A DNA stretch of 23,676 nt from CAYMWF01 sp964394085 [NCBI: uncultured Gemmatimonadota bacterium] (lineage in GTDB: Bacteria > GCA-2686955 > CAYMWF01), in assembly GCA_964394085.1 (NCBI GenBank), contig CAYMWF010000072.1, positions 1 to 23,676 on the forward strand, in the 5' to 3' direction. Position numbers and translations under genes: made by a program. Below, one piece after another: positions 1 through 7,652 of this stretch; positions within the stretch are counted from its first letter, which is position 1; each line of letters starts with the position of its first letter. The notes under the pieces were generated by a model. That model ran no database searches and was not told the origin of the DNA. It saw only the letters and a program-made list of their open reading frames with translations.

Positions 1-2807
1 GGAACGGGAGGCGCGTCGGGAACCGGCGCCGGGGCGGGTGCAGGGTCCGGCGTGGAAGCGTCCCCCGGATCCGATGCCTTTTCTGACGCGGATTTTGACG
101 CGGAACCGGCGTATCGAATCGATGCGGCATCTGTTTTGGGAACTAGTGGAGAATCGGGCTCTCCCCCCTGCCCTGACATTGATGCAGAATCTGACGCATT
201 TGAAAACGCGGAATCCGGTTCGGCGACGCCGTCCGTACCGGAGGAGGAATCGGTTGGGTCGCCGCCGGATCCGGCCTGGGCGGCTTCCGCAGCGAACCTT
301 CGGCATAATTCGAGGCCTGCGAAAGCGTCAGGAGCGTAATGGACGCCTCCGGGATAGTCCTCCTCGGCGCCCATCCCGGCGAACCGGGCGGCCGACCCCG
401 GGCTCACAGCGGCCCCTCCCACAATCACGGGAACGTCCAGTCCCCGGGCGGAAAGAGCTTTGACGACGGCTCCCATTTCCTCGGCCGTGCTCACGAGGAG
501 CGCGGACAGACCTACCGCAAGGGGTTTCTCCCGCTCCACGGCTTCAACCACGAGCCGCGCCGGGACCTGTTTGCCCAGGTCGACCACCTCGAAACCGTTG
601 TTCGCCAGGATCGTCTTTACGAGATTTTTGCCTATATCGTGAACATCCCCGAAAACAGTGGCGAGAACCACCTTGCCGGCGCTCACCCGTTCTCCGGCCT
701 CCAGGTGCGGCTCGAGAATCGAAAGAGCCCGTCGCATGACCTCGGCGGAACGGAGCACGTGTGGAAGTATCGTTTCGCTGCGCGCCATCCTTTCGCCCAC
801 CTCCCTCATCGCGGGGAGAAGGATTTCGTTCACGATTTCGCCGGCCGGTTTCGATTGCACCAGCCGCTCCGCCACTTCCGCGAGGACTTCTTCCTTTCGG
901 TCTGTAACGGCCCGGGCGAGCAGTGTTTCGTCATCCACCTCCACCGCATCCCGAGGCGCCGGAGCCCGGGAGACTGGGCCTTTGAAAACCGCATCGATCA
1001 ACCGCTCCAGGGCATCCTCCCGCTTGTTGAAGATCAGATCCTCGGCGAAGCGCTTCTTCTTTTCGGGGATATCGTGATAACCCTTTATGTCTCCGGGGTT
1101 TACGATGGCGGCGGTAAGCCCGGCCCTGACAGCGTGATGGAGAAAGATCGCGTTGACGAGCCGCCGCGCCTTCGGCGGAAGCCCGTAAGAAACATTGCTC
1201 ACGCCGAGCACCACGCCGCATTCGGGGAACCGCTCCCTGATCAGCTTCACCGCCTCGAGGGTTGCGACTGCGGCGTCGCGGAACTCCTCCTCCCCCGTCG
1301 CAAGGGTGAAGGTGAGCGGATCGAAGAGGATCGCCTCGGGAGAGAGTCCGTATTCGCCGACGGCGAGGTCGAAGAGCTTCGACGCCACCTCGAGCTTCCG
1401 TTCGACGGTGCGCGCCATCCCCCCTCCGTCGATGGTCATTGCAACAACGGCGGCGCCGAACCGTGCCGCGGCATCCAGTATCCCGCGGCTCCGCTCTTCA
1501 TTCTCCAGGTTGATCGAATTCACCACGGCCACGCCGGGGAAACGTTCAAGCCCGGTCCGGATGGCTTCGGGATTCACGCTGTCGATCATCAGGGGCAGGA
1601 ACACGGTCCGGGAGACCCGATCCACTACCGAAGCGAGGTCATCCGTCTCGCTCCTGTCTCCGGCCAGCGCCGCCGCCACGTCCAGCACCTGGGCTCCCCG
1701 CTCCTCCTGCGACCGGGCCGCGGCCTCGATGCCCGTCATGTCGCCGGCGAGCAGGAGCTTGCGGAACTTCCGGCTCCCCTGGGTATTGAGCCGCTCGCCG
1801 ATTATGAGGGGGCTTCCCTCCGGCTTCATAACCTGCGACGACACCGCCGAGGACAGGACGAACCGGCGGGCAGGCGGTTTCCGCGCTTTGCTGCGGGGAA
1901 GAACCCCGGCCAGGGCGGTGATATGGGCCGGAGTGGTGCCGCAGCACCCGCCCACAACTTCAACCCCGAGCTCCAGTATCCCGGTCATAGCCTCGGCGAA
2001 CCGGTCGGGCCCCATCTGGAACCTGGCTTCGCCTCCCACGTTTTCCGGGATCCCGGCGTTGGGGAACACTATGACCGGCACGGGGCAATTGCGGGCCAGG
2101 TACCTGACGGCGTCGAGCATTTCTTCAGGCCCGGTGGCGCAGTTCAGGCCGAACGCCTCGACACCGAGGGAGAGCGCCGCGTGCATGGCGGCGTCCACGC
2201 CGGCGCCGAAGAGCATCCGGCCGTTCATATGGAGAGAGACGGTGCACCAGACCGGGATTTCCATCCCCGAGCGGGCCGCCGCGTCCCGGCAGCCGAGTAT
2301 CGCCGACCTCAACTCCAGGATATCCTGTGAAGTTTCGACGAGAAGGGCGTCCGCCCCTCCGGCGATCAGCCCGGAAGCCTGAATTCCGAATGCGTTGATC
2401 AGCTCCCCGGGTTCCGGTCCGTCGTATGCCGGCGACGTCGGCAGCAGCCCGGACGGGCCGAGTGACCCGATTACGAAACCGCCGGCCCTGTCGGCGACCT
2501 CCCGGGCTGCGGCAGCCGCGAGCCGGGACAGCTCCTCCGCCCGCTCCCCCAGCCCCCACGCCGCGAGCTTGAGCGGAGTTCCTCCGAAGCTGTTCGTTTC
2601 AACGGCCCGGCTTCCCGCGGCGAAATACGCTTCATGCATGCCGCGCACCAGGTCCGGCCTGGTGAAGTTCAGTATTTCGTAGCAACCCTCTTTACCGTCG
2701 AAATCAGAGACGAGAGCTGCCAGCGCCGCAAGCCGGGTGCCGGCGGCGCCGTCGAGGAGGAGGGGTTCTCCGCCGACTTTGACGGGTATGTGCCGCGGCC
2801 GCCTCAT
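1..2807 (-). CDS. metH: Cobalamin-dependent methionine synthase, C-terminus beyond left edge
   Basis: Transfers a methyl group from methyl-tetrahydrofolate through cobalamin to homocysteine. About 935 codons are visible, with no stop before the left edge. Order: homocysteine-binding barrel (about 1-305) with the zinc cysteines Cys223 (GLNCATGP) and Cys288-Cys289 (GGCCGTT); pterin-binding domain (about 320-600; LIIGERLNTQGSRKF); B12 cap and B12-binding domain (about 610-840) with the cobalamin motif GDVHDIGKN, His723 being the lower axial ligand. From about residue 845 it becomes a Ser/Asp/Pro/Ala-rich tail with no recognised fold, so whether the AdoMet reactivation domain follows is not visible. 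The ATG overlaps the upstream stop (ATGA, 2804-2807), which implies translational coupling to the fused methyltransferase/MTHFR. Family assignment is firm; the nature of the C-terminus is not. Confidence 0.93.
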   Translation of the reverse strand, partial: MRRPRHIPVKVGGEPLLLDGAAGTRLAALAALVSDFDGKEGCYEILNFTRPDLVRGMHEAYFAAGSRAVETNSFGGTPLKLAAWGLGERAEELSRLAAAAAREVADRAGGFVIGSLGPSGLLPTSPAYDGPEPGELINAFGIQASGLIAGGADALLVETSQDILELRSAILGCRDAAARSGMEIPVWCTVSLHMNGRMLFGAGVDAAMHAALSLGVEAFGLNCATGPEEMLDAVRYLARNCPVPVIVFPNAGIPENVGGEARFQMGPDRFAEAMTGILELGVEVVGGCCGTTPAHITALAGVLPRSKARKPPARRFVLSSAVSSQVMKPEGSPLIIGERLNTQGSRKFRKLLLAGDMTGIEAAARSQEERGAQVLDVAAALAGDRSETDDLASVVDRVSRTVFLPLMIDSVNPEAIRTGLERFPGVAVVNSINLENEERSRGILDAAARFGAAVVAMTIDGGGMARTVERKLEVASKLFDLAVGEYGLSPEAILFDPLTFTLATGEEEFRDAAVATLEAVKLIRERFPECGVVLGVSNVSYGLPPKARRLVNAIFLHHAVRAGLTAAIVNPGDIKGYHDIPEKKKRFAEDLIFNKREDALERLIDAVFKGPVSRAPAPRDAVEVDDETLLARAVTDRKEEVLAEVAERLVQSKPAGEIVNEILLPAMREVGERMARSETILPHVLRSAEVMRRALSILEPHLEAGERVSAGKVVLATVFGDVHDIGKNLVKTILANNGFEVVDLGKQVPARLVVEAVEREKPLAVGLSALLVSTAEEMGAVVKALSARGLDVPVIVGGAAVSPGSAARFAGMGAEEDYPGGVHYAPDAFAGLELCRRFAAEAAQAGSGGDPTDSSSGTDGVAEPDSAFSNASDSASMSGQGGEPDSPLVPKTDAASIRYAGSASKSASEKASDPGDASTPDPAPAPAPVPDAPPV

Positions 2808-4708
2808 CCGGTCGTCCCCTTCCCTTTCTTCAAACGCTTCTCGAGGTCGACGGCGCGGGCGAGCAGCTTTACCGCCGGAGCGATCCGCCCGAAAGGGGAG
2901 CTGATCTGCAGGCCCCGCACCCGGGGCAGCACCTCGTCGACCATTTCTCCGGCGATTGCAAGACCGGTTGCCCGTTCTTCTTCAGGCCGCCCGGCGGATT
3001 TGAACCGTTCGAAAAGGTGATCCGGTATTGTGACTCCCGGCACCTCGTTGTGCAGGAACTCAGCGTTTTTAAGCGATTGGAGAGGCCAGATCCCGGCCAG
3101 CACCGGTATCATCCGGAGATTCTTGCCGGCCAGGAGCTCCTCGGCCCGGTCGAGGAAGGAAAAAAGCGCCCCGGTATCGAACACCGGCTGGGATACGGCG
3201 AACTCGGCTCCGGCGTCGACTTTCCAGCAGAAACGATCCAGCTCGAGATCGAGATTCACGGCAACCGGGTTGATGCCGACGCCGACGAGGAACCCGGTCG
3301 GAGCTCCGATGGGGCGACCGGCGACATCTATCCCCCGGTTCAGGGTGCTGACGAGGTTGGTGAGGCCGATGGAGTCGACATCGAAAACCGGCGTCGATTT
3401 GGGATAATCGCCGAGTACGGGGGGATCGCCCGTCACCACGAGGACATTCTTCAGACCAAGGGTGAAAGCGCCGAGAAGGTCCGACTGCATTCCGAGGAGG
3501 CTCCTGTCGCGGCATGCGTAATGGATGACCGGCTCGATGCCTGCGTCAGCTTCGATGCGGACAGCCGCGGCTGCGACCCCGACCCGCGCCGACGCACGTG
3601 GACCGTCCGGCAGGTTTACCGCGTCGAATCCTCCCTCCCTCGCCTTTTTCGCCTTCTTGATGATCCGCGCAAGCTCCCAACCGCGGGGCGGGGTGATTTC
3701 GACGGAGTAGACATTCTCTCCCGAAGCCAGCTTCTTTCCGAACCCGGACTTCTCTTTTTGCGGCACTTCAGAAACCTGGATATCCGCCGTAGACTTCACC
3801 TCGACCACGGGACGGGATCCGGACGGGATCGCCTGCTGCTTCATCCTGACCACCGGCGCCATGGCGCGAATATGGTCGGAGGTGGTGCCGCAGCATCCCC
3901 CTATCATCCTGGCTCCGGCCCTGATGAAACGGTGGGCATACTTGGCGAAGTAGTCGGGCGAAGCCAGGTAGAAGACGCGGCCGTCGACGCTGCGGGCCTT
4001 GCCCGCGTTCGGCATGATCGAAAGGGGCAGCGAAGTGAACTCCGCCATATGCTCGAGAGCGGCGAGCATGTCGTGGGGGCCGACCGAACAGTTCAGGCCG
4101 ATGATGTCGGCACCCCATTCCGCCAGCCGGGTGGCATAGATATCGGGACCGGCGCCGTATAGAGAAGTGCCGTCCACGGTAATCGTCATATGGGCGGCCA
4201 CCGGAATATCGGATATTTCCTTGACCGCCTGCACGGCCTGGCCGATCTCGCTTATATCGCCGAAGGTTTCGAGCACGATCAGGTCGACGCCGCCGTCGAG
4301 AAGAACTTCGGCCTGCTCCCTGAAAGCGGCGCGGGCTTCATCCAGGGCTACTTTTCCCCAGGGCTCGATCCTGACTCCGAGAGGCCCGATTGCGCCCGCA
4401 ATCCAGGCATCCTCGCCTGACGCGGCATCCCGCGCAATCGCCGCGCCCGCGGCGTTGATGTCTGCGAGCCTGTCAGCCAGGTGGTGCTTGGCCAGTTTGA
4501 ACCGGTTCGCTCCGAAAGTGTTCGTTTCTATCAGCTGGGATCCGGCCTCGAGGTAACCGCGATGCACGCTGTGGATGAGTTCGGGTTCCGAAAGGTTGAT
4601 TTCATCGAAGCAGCGATTCAGGAATATGCCCCGCTCGTACAGCCTGGTACCCATTGCCCCGTCACAGAGCACCGTGTTCTTTTCGAGGTATTTCAGGAGC
4701 TTTTCCAT
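2804..4708 (-). CDS. Bifunctional homocysteine S-methyltransferase / 5,10-methylenetetrahydrofolate reductase (YitJ-like)
   Basis: 634 residues with two enzyme domains. The N-terminal homocysteine methyltransferase barrel (about 1-290) keeps the zinc cysteines Cys207 (GLNCSVGP) and Cys272-Cys273 (IGGCCGTT). The C-terminal half (about 325-610) is a MetF-type reductase: VEITPP carries the catalytic Glu (about 337), VTGDPP lies at about 425-430, and GVGINP and VSQPVF follow. The fusion matches the architecture of Bacillus subtilis YitJ. By family knowledge the reductase makes 5-methyl-THF, which the downstream MetH-like enzyme would use. The start ATG has a GGAG ribosome site 8 nt upstream. I saw no recognisable SAM, SAH or cobalamin riboswitch in the 153 bp upstream; a weak TTGCGC-18-TACGAT pair there is only a possible promoter. 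The stop overlaps the start of the next gene. Confidence 0.92.
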   Translation of the reverse strand: MEKLLKYLEKNTVLCDGAMGTRLYERGIFLNRCFDEINLSEPELIHSVHRGYLEAGSQLIETNTFGANRFKLAKHHLADRLADINAAGAAIARDAASGEDAWIAGAIGPLGVRIEPWGKVALDEARAAFREQAEVLLDGGVDLIVLETFGDISEIGQAVQAVKEISDIPVAAHMTITVDGTSLYGAGPDIYATRLAEWGADIIGLNCSVGPHDMLAALEHMAEFTSLPLSIMPNAGKARSVDGRVFYLASPDYFAKYAHRFIRAGARMIGGCCGTTSDHIRAMAPVVRMKQQAIPSGSRPVVEVKSTADIQVSEVPQKEKSGFGKKLASGENVYSVEITPPRGWELARIIKKAKKAREGGFDAVNLPDGPRASARVGVAAAAVRIEADAGIEPVIHYACRDRSLLGMQSDLLGAFTLGLKNVLVVTGDPPVLGDYPKSTPVFDVDSIGLTNLVSTLNRGIDVAGRPIGAPTGFLVGVGINPVAVNLDLELDRFCWKVDAGAEFAVSQPVFDTGALFSFLDRAEELLAGKNLRMIPVLAGIWPLQSLKNAEFLHNEVPGVTIPDHLFERFKSAGRPEEERATGLAIAGEMVDEVLPRVRGLQISSPFGRIAPAVKLLARAVDLEKRLKKGKGTTG

Positions 4709-4861
4709 CGTTGTATCTCCGGAGAGGGAGCTCGAGATTATTCTTTCTGCGGAGAGAAGAACCGCTGCGGGTTCGTTTTCCGGAACCGGGTTCGATTCAG
4801 GAAACTCCCTTGTGATGATTATCGTAGCGGAAATAGAACCGCCGGCGCAAGTGTAACAGGA

Positions 4862-5230
4862 TCAGCTCGCTGATTCAGCGTTCGCCAGCAAATCTTTAAG
4901 CCCGGCGTCGATGAGGGTTCCCGAAGGTTCCCCCGAAAGGTATTTCCAGCCGGACTGCACGGGGCCGCCGGGGTCGGACAGGCATAACACTCTTGAATCA
5001 GGCCATCTGTGGGCCGGCATCCCGGCAAAGCCTGCCTCGGCCGATTCCAGAACGATTACAGCAGGATTCCAGTTTTCGACAAGCGGTTCAATCGACGCTT
5101 CCGGGTTCACTTTGACATCGAATCCGCGAGCCTGGAGATACCCCGGAACGACGCATCGATCGCCATGCCGGACTCGGTTCCGGCATGTGACCTTACTGTG
5201 GAGCGGACAACAGAAAGGATACGGCGCCAT
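4862..5230 (-). CDS. Short protein resembling a degenerate response-regulator receiver domain
   Basis: 122 codons from the ATG at 5230. The segment VVPGYLQARGFDV followed by NWNPAVIVLES resembles helix 1 to strand 3 of a CheY-like receiver, and the C-terminal part could cover the remaining helices. The N-terminal acidic pocket (a DD pair after the first strand) is absent, and the first 35 or so residues look non-homologous, so phosphorylation in the usual way is unlikely. It lies 32 bp downstream of the DNRLRE gene on the same strand and could be co-transcribed. The ribosome site is poor (GGAAGGG too far upstream). It may be a remnant of a larger regulator, an atypical small protein, or a spurious frame; a perfect hairpin lies inside it. 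Confidence 0.4.
   Translation of the reverse strand: MAPYPFCCPLHSKVTCRNRVRHGDRCVVPGYLQARGFDVKVNPEASIEPLVENWNPAVIVLESAEAGFAGMPAHRWPDSRVLCLSDPGGPVQSGWKYLSGEPSGTLIDAGLKDLLANAESAS
5164..5187. repeat. Perfect inverted repeat (9-bp arms, 6-nt loop)
   Basis: CATGCCGGA, six bases, then TCCGGCATG form a perfect hairpin. It sits about 75 nt past the stop of the DNRLRE gene and inside the 5' part of the receiver-like reading frame. No T-run follows on the minus strand, so it is not a standard intrinsic terminator. It could be a protein-binding palindrome or an mRNA stability element. Confidence 0.55.
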
Positions 5231-5262
5231 CGGCAGCCGTACCCTTCCGTTGTGAGGGAAGA

Positions 5263-5913
5263 TTAGTTGTAGGAGACCACGATTCTCGGGGCTGTTGCGG
5301 CTCCGGCTTCGATGGCGTCGAAGTAGTAAGACCACGACGGAGCGGCGCCGGGTACGAGAGCCAGGCCGAAATTACCCACGCCGGTCGAAAGCCAGTCGTT
5401 GACGAGGGAAGTGACGAGCCAGACTGCGTTGCCGGCTGCCGGCGGAAGAGCGCCCGCATAGATCGGCCCCACCGGGGGAAGCACGGTTCCGCTTATCACC
5501 ATCGGATCCCATGGCCCGTTGACGCGGCGGACCAGAACGGCCGAGGGCGTATTGCCGGTAGGGTCGGCGACCGAAACCACCAGCCGGGCCCAAAGGATGT
5601 TGGCGTCGGCGGGAATCATCGAAAGGTCGAAATGCATGAAGGTGCCGAATCGGGTTCCGCCGCCGAGGTTTCCGACCCTCGTCAGCATGTCCCCTTCATA
5701 ATTCACCGGGTTTCCCAGCTCTACCTTCACATCGGCGATGGCCGGAGCTACGGCGATTATATTGGCTCCTGATTCACCCTGACCCGAATTATCGGGCAGG
5801 ACGCCGCCTCCACCCGCTCCGAATGCCGCGTAACTTCCCGTTGCTGATGCCGTGACGGGCACACAGACGAGCATCATCAAAATTGTTACTGTCAGAAGGT
5901 TTCCAGTTTTCAT
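5263..5913 (-). CDS. Secreted DNRLRE-domain (carbohydrate-binding-like) protein
   Basis: 216 residues. A signal peptide is clear: short basic N-terminus, hydrophobic stretch LLTVTILMMLVCVPVTASA and a likely cleavage site after ASA. The mature part reads like a DNRLRE/CBM96-type beta-sandwich: VGNLGGGTRFGTFMHFDLS and IPADANILWARLVVSV match the usual 'repeat, FDLS, A..ARL' pattern, and a late VTSLVNDWLSTGVGNFGLALVP matches the 'V..WV.G..NNGL.L' region. The start at 5913 is preferred over the ATG at 5919 because AAAGGAG lies 7 nt upstream of it and only 1 nt from the other. Role: probably an extracellular or surface structural/binding protein; the ligand is unknown. A sigma-54-like promoter lies about 60 bp upstream. 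Confidence 0.8.
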   Translation of the reverse strand: MKTGNLLTVTILMMLVCVPVTASATGSYAAFGAGGGGVLPDNSGQGESGANIIAVAPAIADVKVELGNPVNYEGDMLTRVGNLGGGTRFGTFMHFDLSMIPADANILWARLVVSVADPTGNTPSAVLVRRVNGPWDPMVISGTVLPPVGPIYAGALPPAAGNAVWLVTSLVNDWLSTGVGNFGLALVPGAAPSWSYYFDAIEAGAATAPRIVVSYN

Positions 5914-5970
5914 GGTCATACTCCTTTTGTTGTGACCGGTTGATTCCGTTCGTCGGACGGTTTTCCTTAC

Positions 5971-5986
5971 CGCATTTTACGTGCCA
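5971..5986 (-). promoter_or_regulatory. Candidate sigma-54 (RpoN) promoter
   Basis: On the minus strand the 16-mer TGGCACGTAAAATGCG matches the -24/-12 consensus TGGCACG-N4-TTGC at all but one core base, with the correct spacing between the GG and GC dinucleotides. Transcription would begin near 5960, giving a leader of about 47 nt to the DNRLRE start. Two repeated sites about 100 and 140 bp upstream fit bound enhancer proteins. Assigned by eye. Confidence 0.55.
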
Positions 5987-6081
5987 CATCCGCCGTCCCA
6001 CCGGCACATCTCTGTAACCCTCAGCAAACAAGAGGGATAAAGCATGCGGGAGAAACTGAAGCCGACGCGTTCGAACTGGAG

Positions 6082-6144
6082 CGCGTGACAGCCGCCGTCA
6101 CAGATGCATCATCATATCGGTTTCGCGTGACAGATGCCGTGACA
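6082..6144 (-). promoter_or_regulatory. Two 21-bp direct repeats, candidate activator-binding sites
   Basis: Positions 6082-6102 and 6124-6144 are direct copies with four differences in 21 bp; each has a half-site CGCGTGACAG followed by GCCGTSAC. They start exactly 42 bp apart, four helical turns, so both face the same side of the DNA. They lie 96 and 138 bp upstream of the sigma-54-like element, the usual placement for bacterial enhancer-binding protein sites. The rest of 5987-6309 shows no gene that I can support. Confidence 0.5.
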
Positions 6145-6309
6145 TCCGGCCAGGCAAACCCCGTCAATTCCCTGTTAGGTAATTATGAAGGAGCACTGTT
6201 CAGCAGCCGGAGAGAACCGAAGTGATTCCATGTGCGGGTGTGGACGCGTCGAGAAGCATGGTGCCGAAGGCTTTATCGAACAGTGACTCGCGGACGACAG
6301 TGATAAAAC

Positions 6310-6338
6310 TTGTTAGAGCAACCTCGATCGCTTATATT
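6310..6338 (+). promoter_or_regulatory. Candidate sigma-70 promoter for the beta-helix gene
   Basis: TTGTTA, a 17-bp spacer and TATATT lie about 120 bp upstream of the beta-helix start codon. The flanking DNA is AT-richer than the surrounding genes. A good AAGGAG ribosome site sits 8 nt before the ATG at 6462. Spacing is ideal but the -35 is only moderate. Confidence 0.4.
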
Positions 6339-6461
6339 TCGATACAGGGTTACGGTCGTTCGAAATTCACCTGTTGCGTAAAAAATTGAATAGAATACCA
6401 CCAGAGGATCTTACCGCTCCGGAATCCGCCGGTCTTTTCGTGTTGGGAAGGAGAAGGACCG

Positions 6462-7400
6462 ATGAGATCCTTGCTTGCAGCTTGCGTTGTTTTTTACCTC
6501 CTCCCGGTTTCCATTGACAGCGTATCGGCGACGACGATCCATGTTCCCGCCGACTACACCACGATCCAGGCGGGCATCGACGCCGCCGTCGACGGCGACA
6601 CCGTCCTCATCGCCGAAGGCACCTGCTTCGAAAACGGCATCGACTTCCTCGGCAAAGCGATCCTGGTCACCGGCACAGATCCGCAAGATTCTCTCGTAGT
6701 CGAAAACACCGTAGTCGACGGAGACGCTGACGACTCCGTCTTCTATTTCCATTCCCGCGAGGATACGACCAGCATCCTCCGGGGCTGACGATCCGGAACG
6801 GCTGGTCGGCCGATTTCGGCGGCGGCGTCTACTGCATCCATTCGTCGCCTGCCATTCGAAACTGCTTCATCACTAGAAACTCCGCCGTAATAAAGGGCGG
6901 GGAATTTACGGCTACGATTCCGACCTAATCCTCGAAGACTGCCTCCTTTTCCTGAATTCACCGCAGGAAGATGGAGGCAGGTTCGCCTGCTATACATCTT
7001 GTCCATCGATCAGAGGTGCCGGATAAAGGTGAATACAGCCGACGACGATGCCGGCGGCGTCTTCTGCAACCGGTCCTCACCGACCATCTCGAACTGCATC
7101 CTGTGTGACGATTCGCCTGAGGAGATATATGTCTTTAACAGTGATCCCCTTGTCACCTACTCCGACATAGAAGGCGGCTGGGAAGGCGAGAGCAACATCG
7201 ACGCCAATCCGCACTTCGTGAGCTTCGGGGGTTTCGACCGCCTCCTTCGGCCGGCGTCGCCCTGCATCGACGCAGGCGACCCCGCCATCGAGGATGTCCT
7301 GTACGACTGGCACCCCCTCTGCCCCGACTGGTACGTGAACGGCACCCGCTCAGACATGGGAGTATACGGCGGACCGGGGAATATCGACTGGTTCAGGTAG
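6462..7400 (+). pseudogene. Frameshifted secreted right-handed beta-helix (pectin-lyase-fold) protein
   Basis: The first frame encodes a signal peptide (LLAACVVFYLLPVSIDSVSA) and the classic N-terminus IHVPADYTTIQAGIDAAVDG, then stops at 6786-6788. The homology continues in a second frame from 6785 (LTIRNGWSADFGGGVYCI). It moves to a third at about 6899-6901 inside a G-run (GGGIYGYDSDLILEDC), which stops near 7025. It resumes in the original frame from about 7020 and ends SDMGVYGGPGNIDWFR at 7400. Each shift is explained by a small deletion. The repeats SSPAIRNC and SSPTISNC are beta-helix coils. An intact product would have been about 310 residues, extracellular. It is either a decayed gene or an assembly with several homopolymer errors; three separate lesions favour decay. 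Confidence 0.75.
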
Positions 7401-7429
7401 CGGCCAGGGCAGCATCGACTGGTTCAGGT
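7383..7429 (+). repeat. Short direct duplication spanning the end of the beta-helix pseudogene
   Basis: ATCGACTGGTTCAGGT occurs at 7383-7398 and again at 7414-7429, an offset of 31 bp. The second copy lies just past the stop codon, so it is a local tandem duplication of the gene's last codons. Confidence 0.7.
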
Positions 7430-7488
7430 GAGAATGAAAAATTTCCAGCGGCTTTCTGAATGGAAGGCGGATATGAGACTGGCAGGCA

Positions 7489-7650
7489 GAGATTCTACAG
7501 GGATAGGAAACTGAAAATTCTTCGTGTGAAGAATTCGTGACGGAGATTCGACAGGGATAGGAAACTGAAAATTCTTCACGTGAGGAATTCGTGACGGAGT
7601 TTCAACCGGTAAGGGGAGCCGAGAATTTTCTTCTCATGAAGGATCGAAAT
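7489..7650 (+). repeat. 54-bp tandem repeat, about three units, each with a hairpin
   Basis: Units begin at about 7489, 7543 and 7597 with an exact 54-bp period; the first two are nearly identical and the third is degraded. Each unit has a block GGGATAGGAAACTGAAAATT followed by an inverted repeat. In unit 1 this is AATTCTTC, loop GTGT, GAAGAATT. In unit 2 one stem position changes to a T-G wobble, so the structure survives. The composition is AT-rich compared with the surroundings. It separates two degenerate secreted-protein genes; no coding use is evident. Confidence 0.7.
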
Positions 7651-7652
7651 CA

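Noticed and set aside
339-2330. 663-codon plus-strand open frame
   Set aside because: It is antisense to MetH, whose translation has all family motifs; the frame is open only because of GC-rich codon bias, and its product is Arg/His/Gly-rich with no recognisable domain.
3017-4162. 381-codon plus-strand open frame
   Set aside because: Antisense to the YitJ-like gene; no motif, no ribosome site, composition typical of a shadow frame.
4709-4861. Possible SAM or cobalamin riboswitch before the methionine genes
   Set aside because: I looked for conserved riboswitch cores and terminator-type stems and saw none; only a weak promoter-like pair is present.
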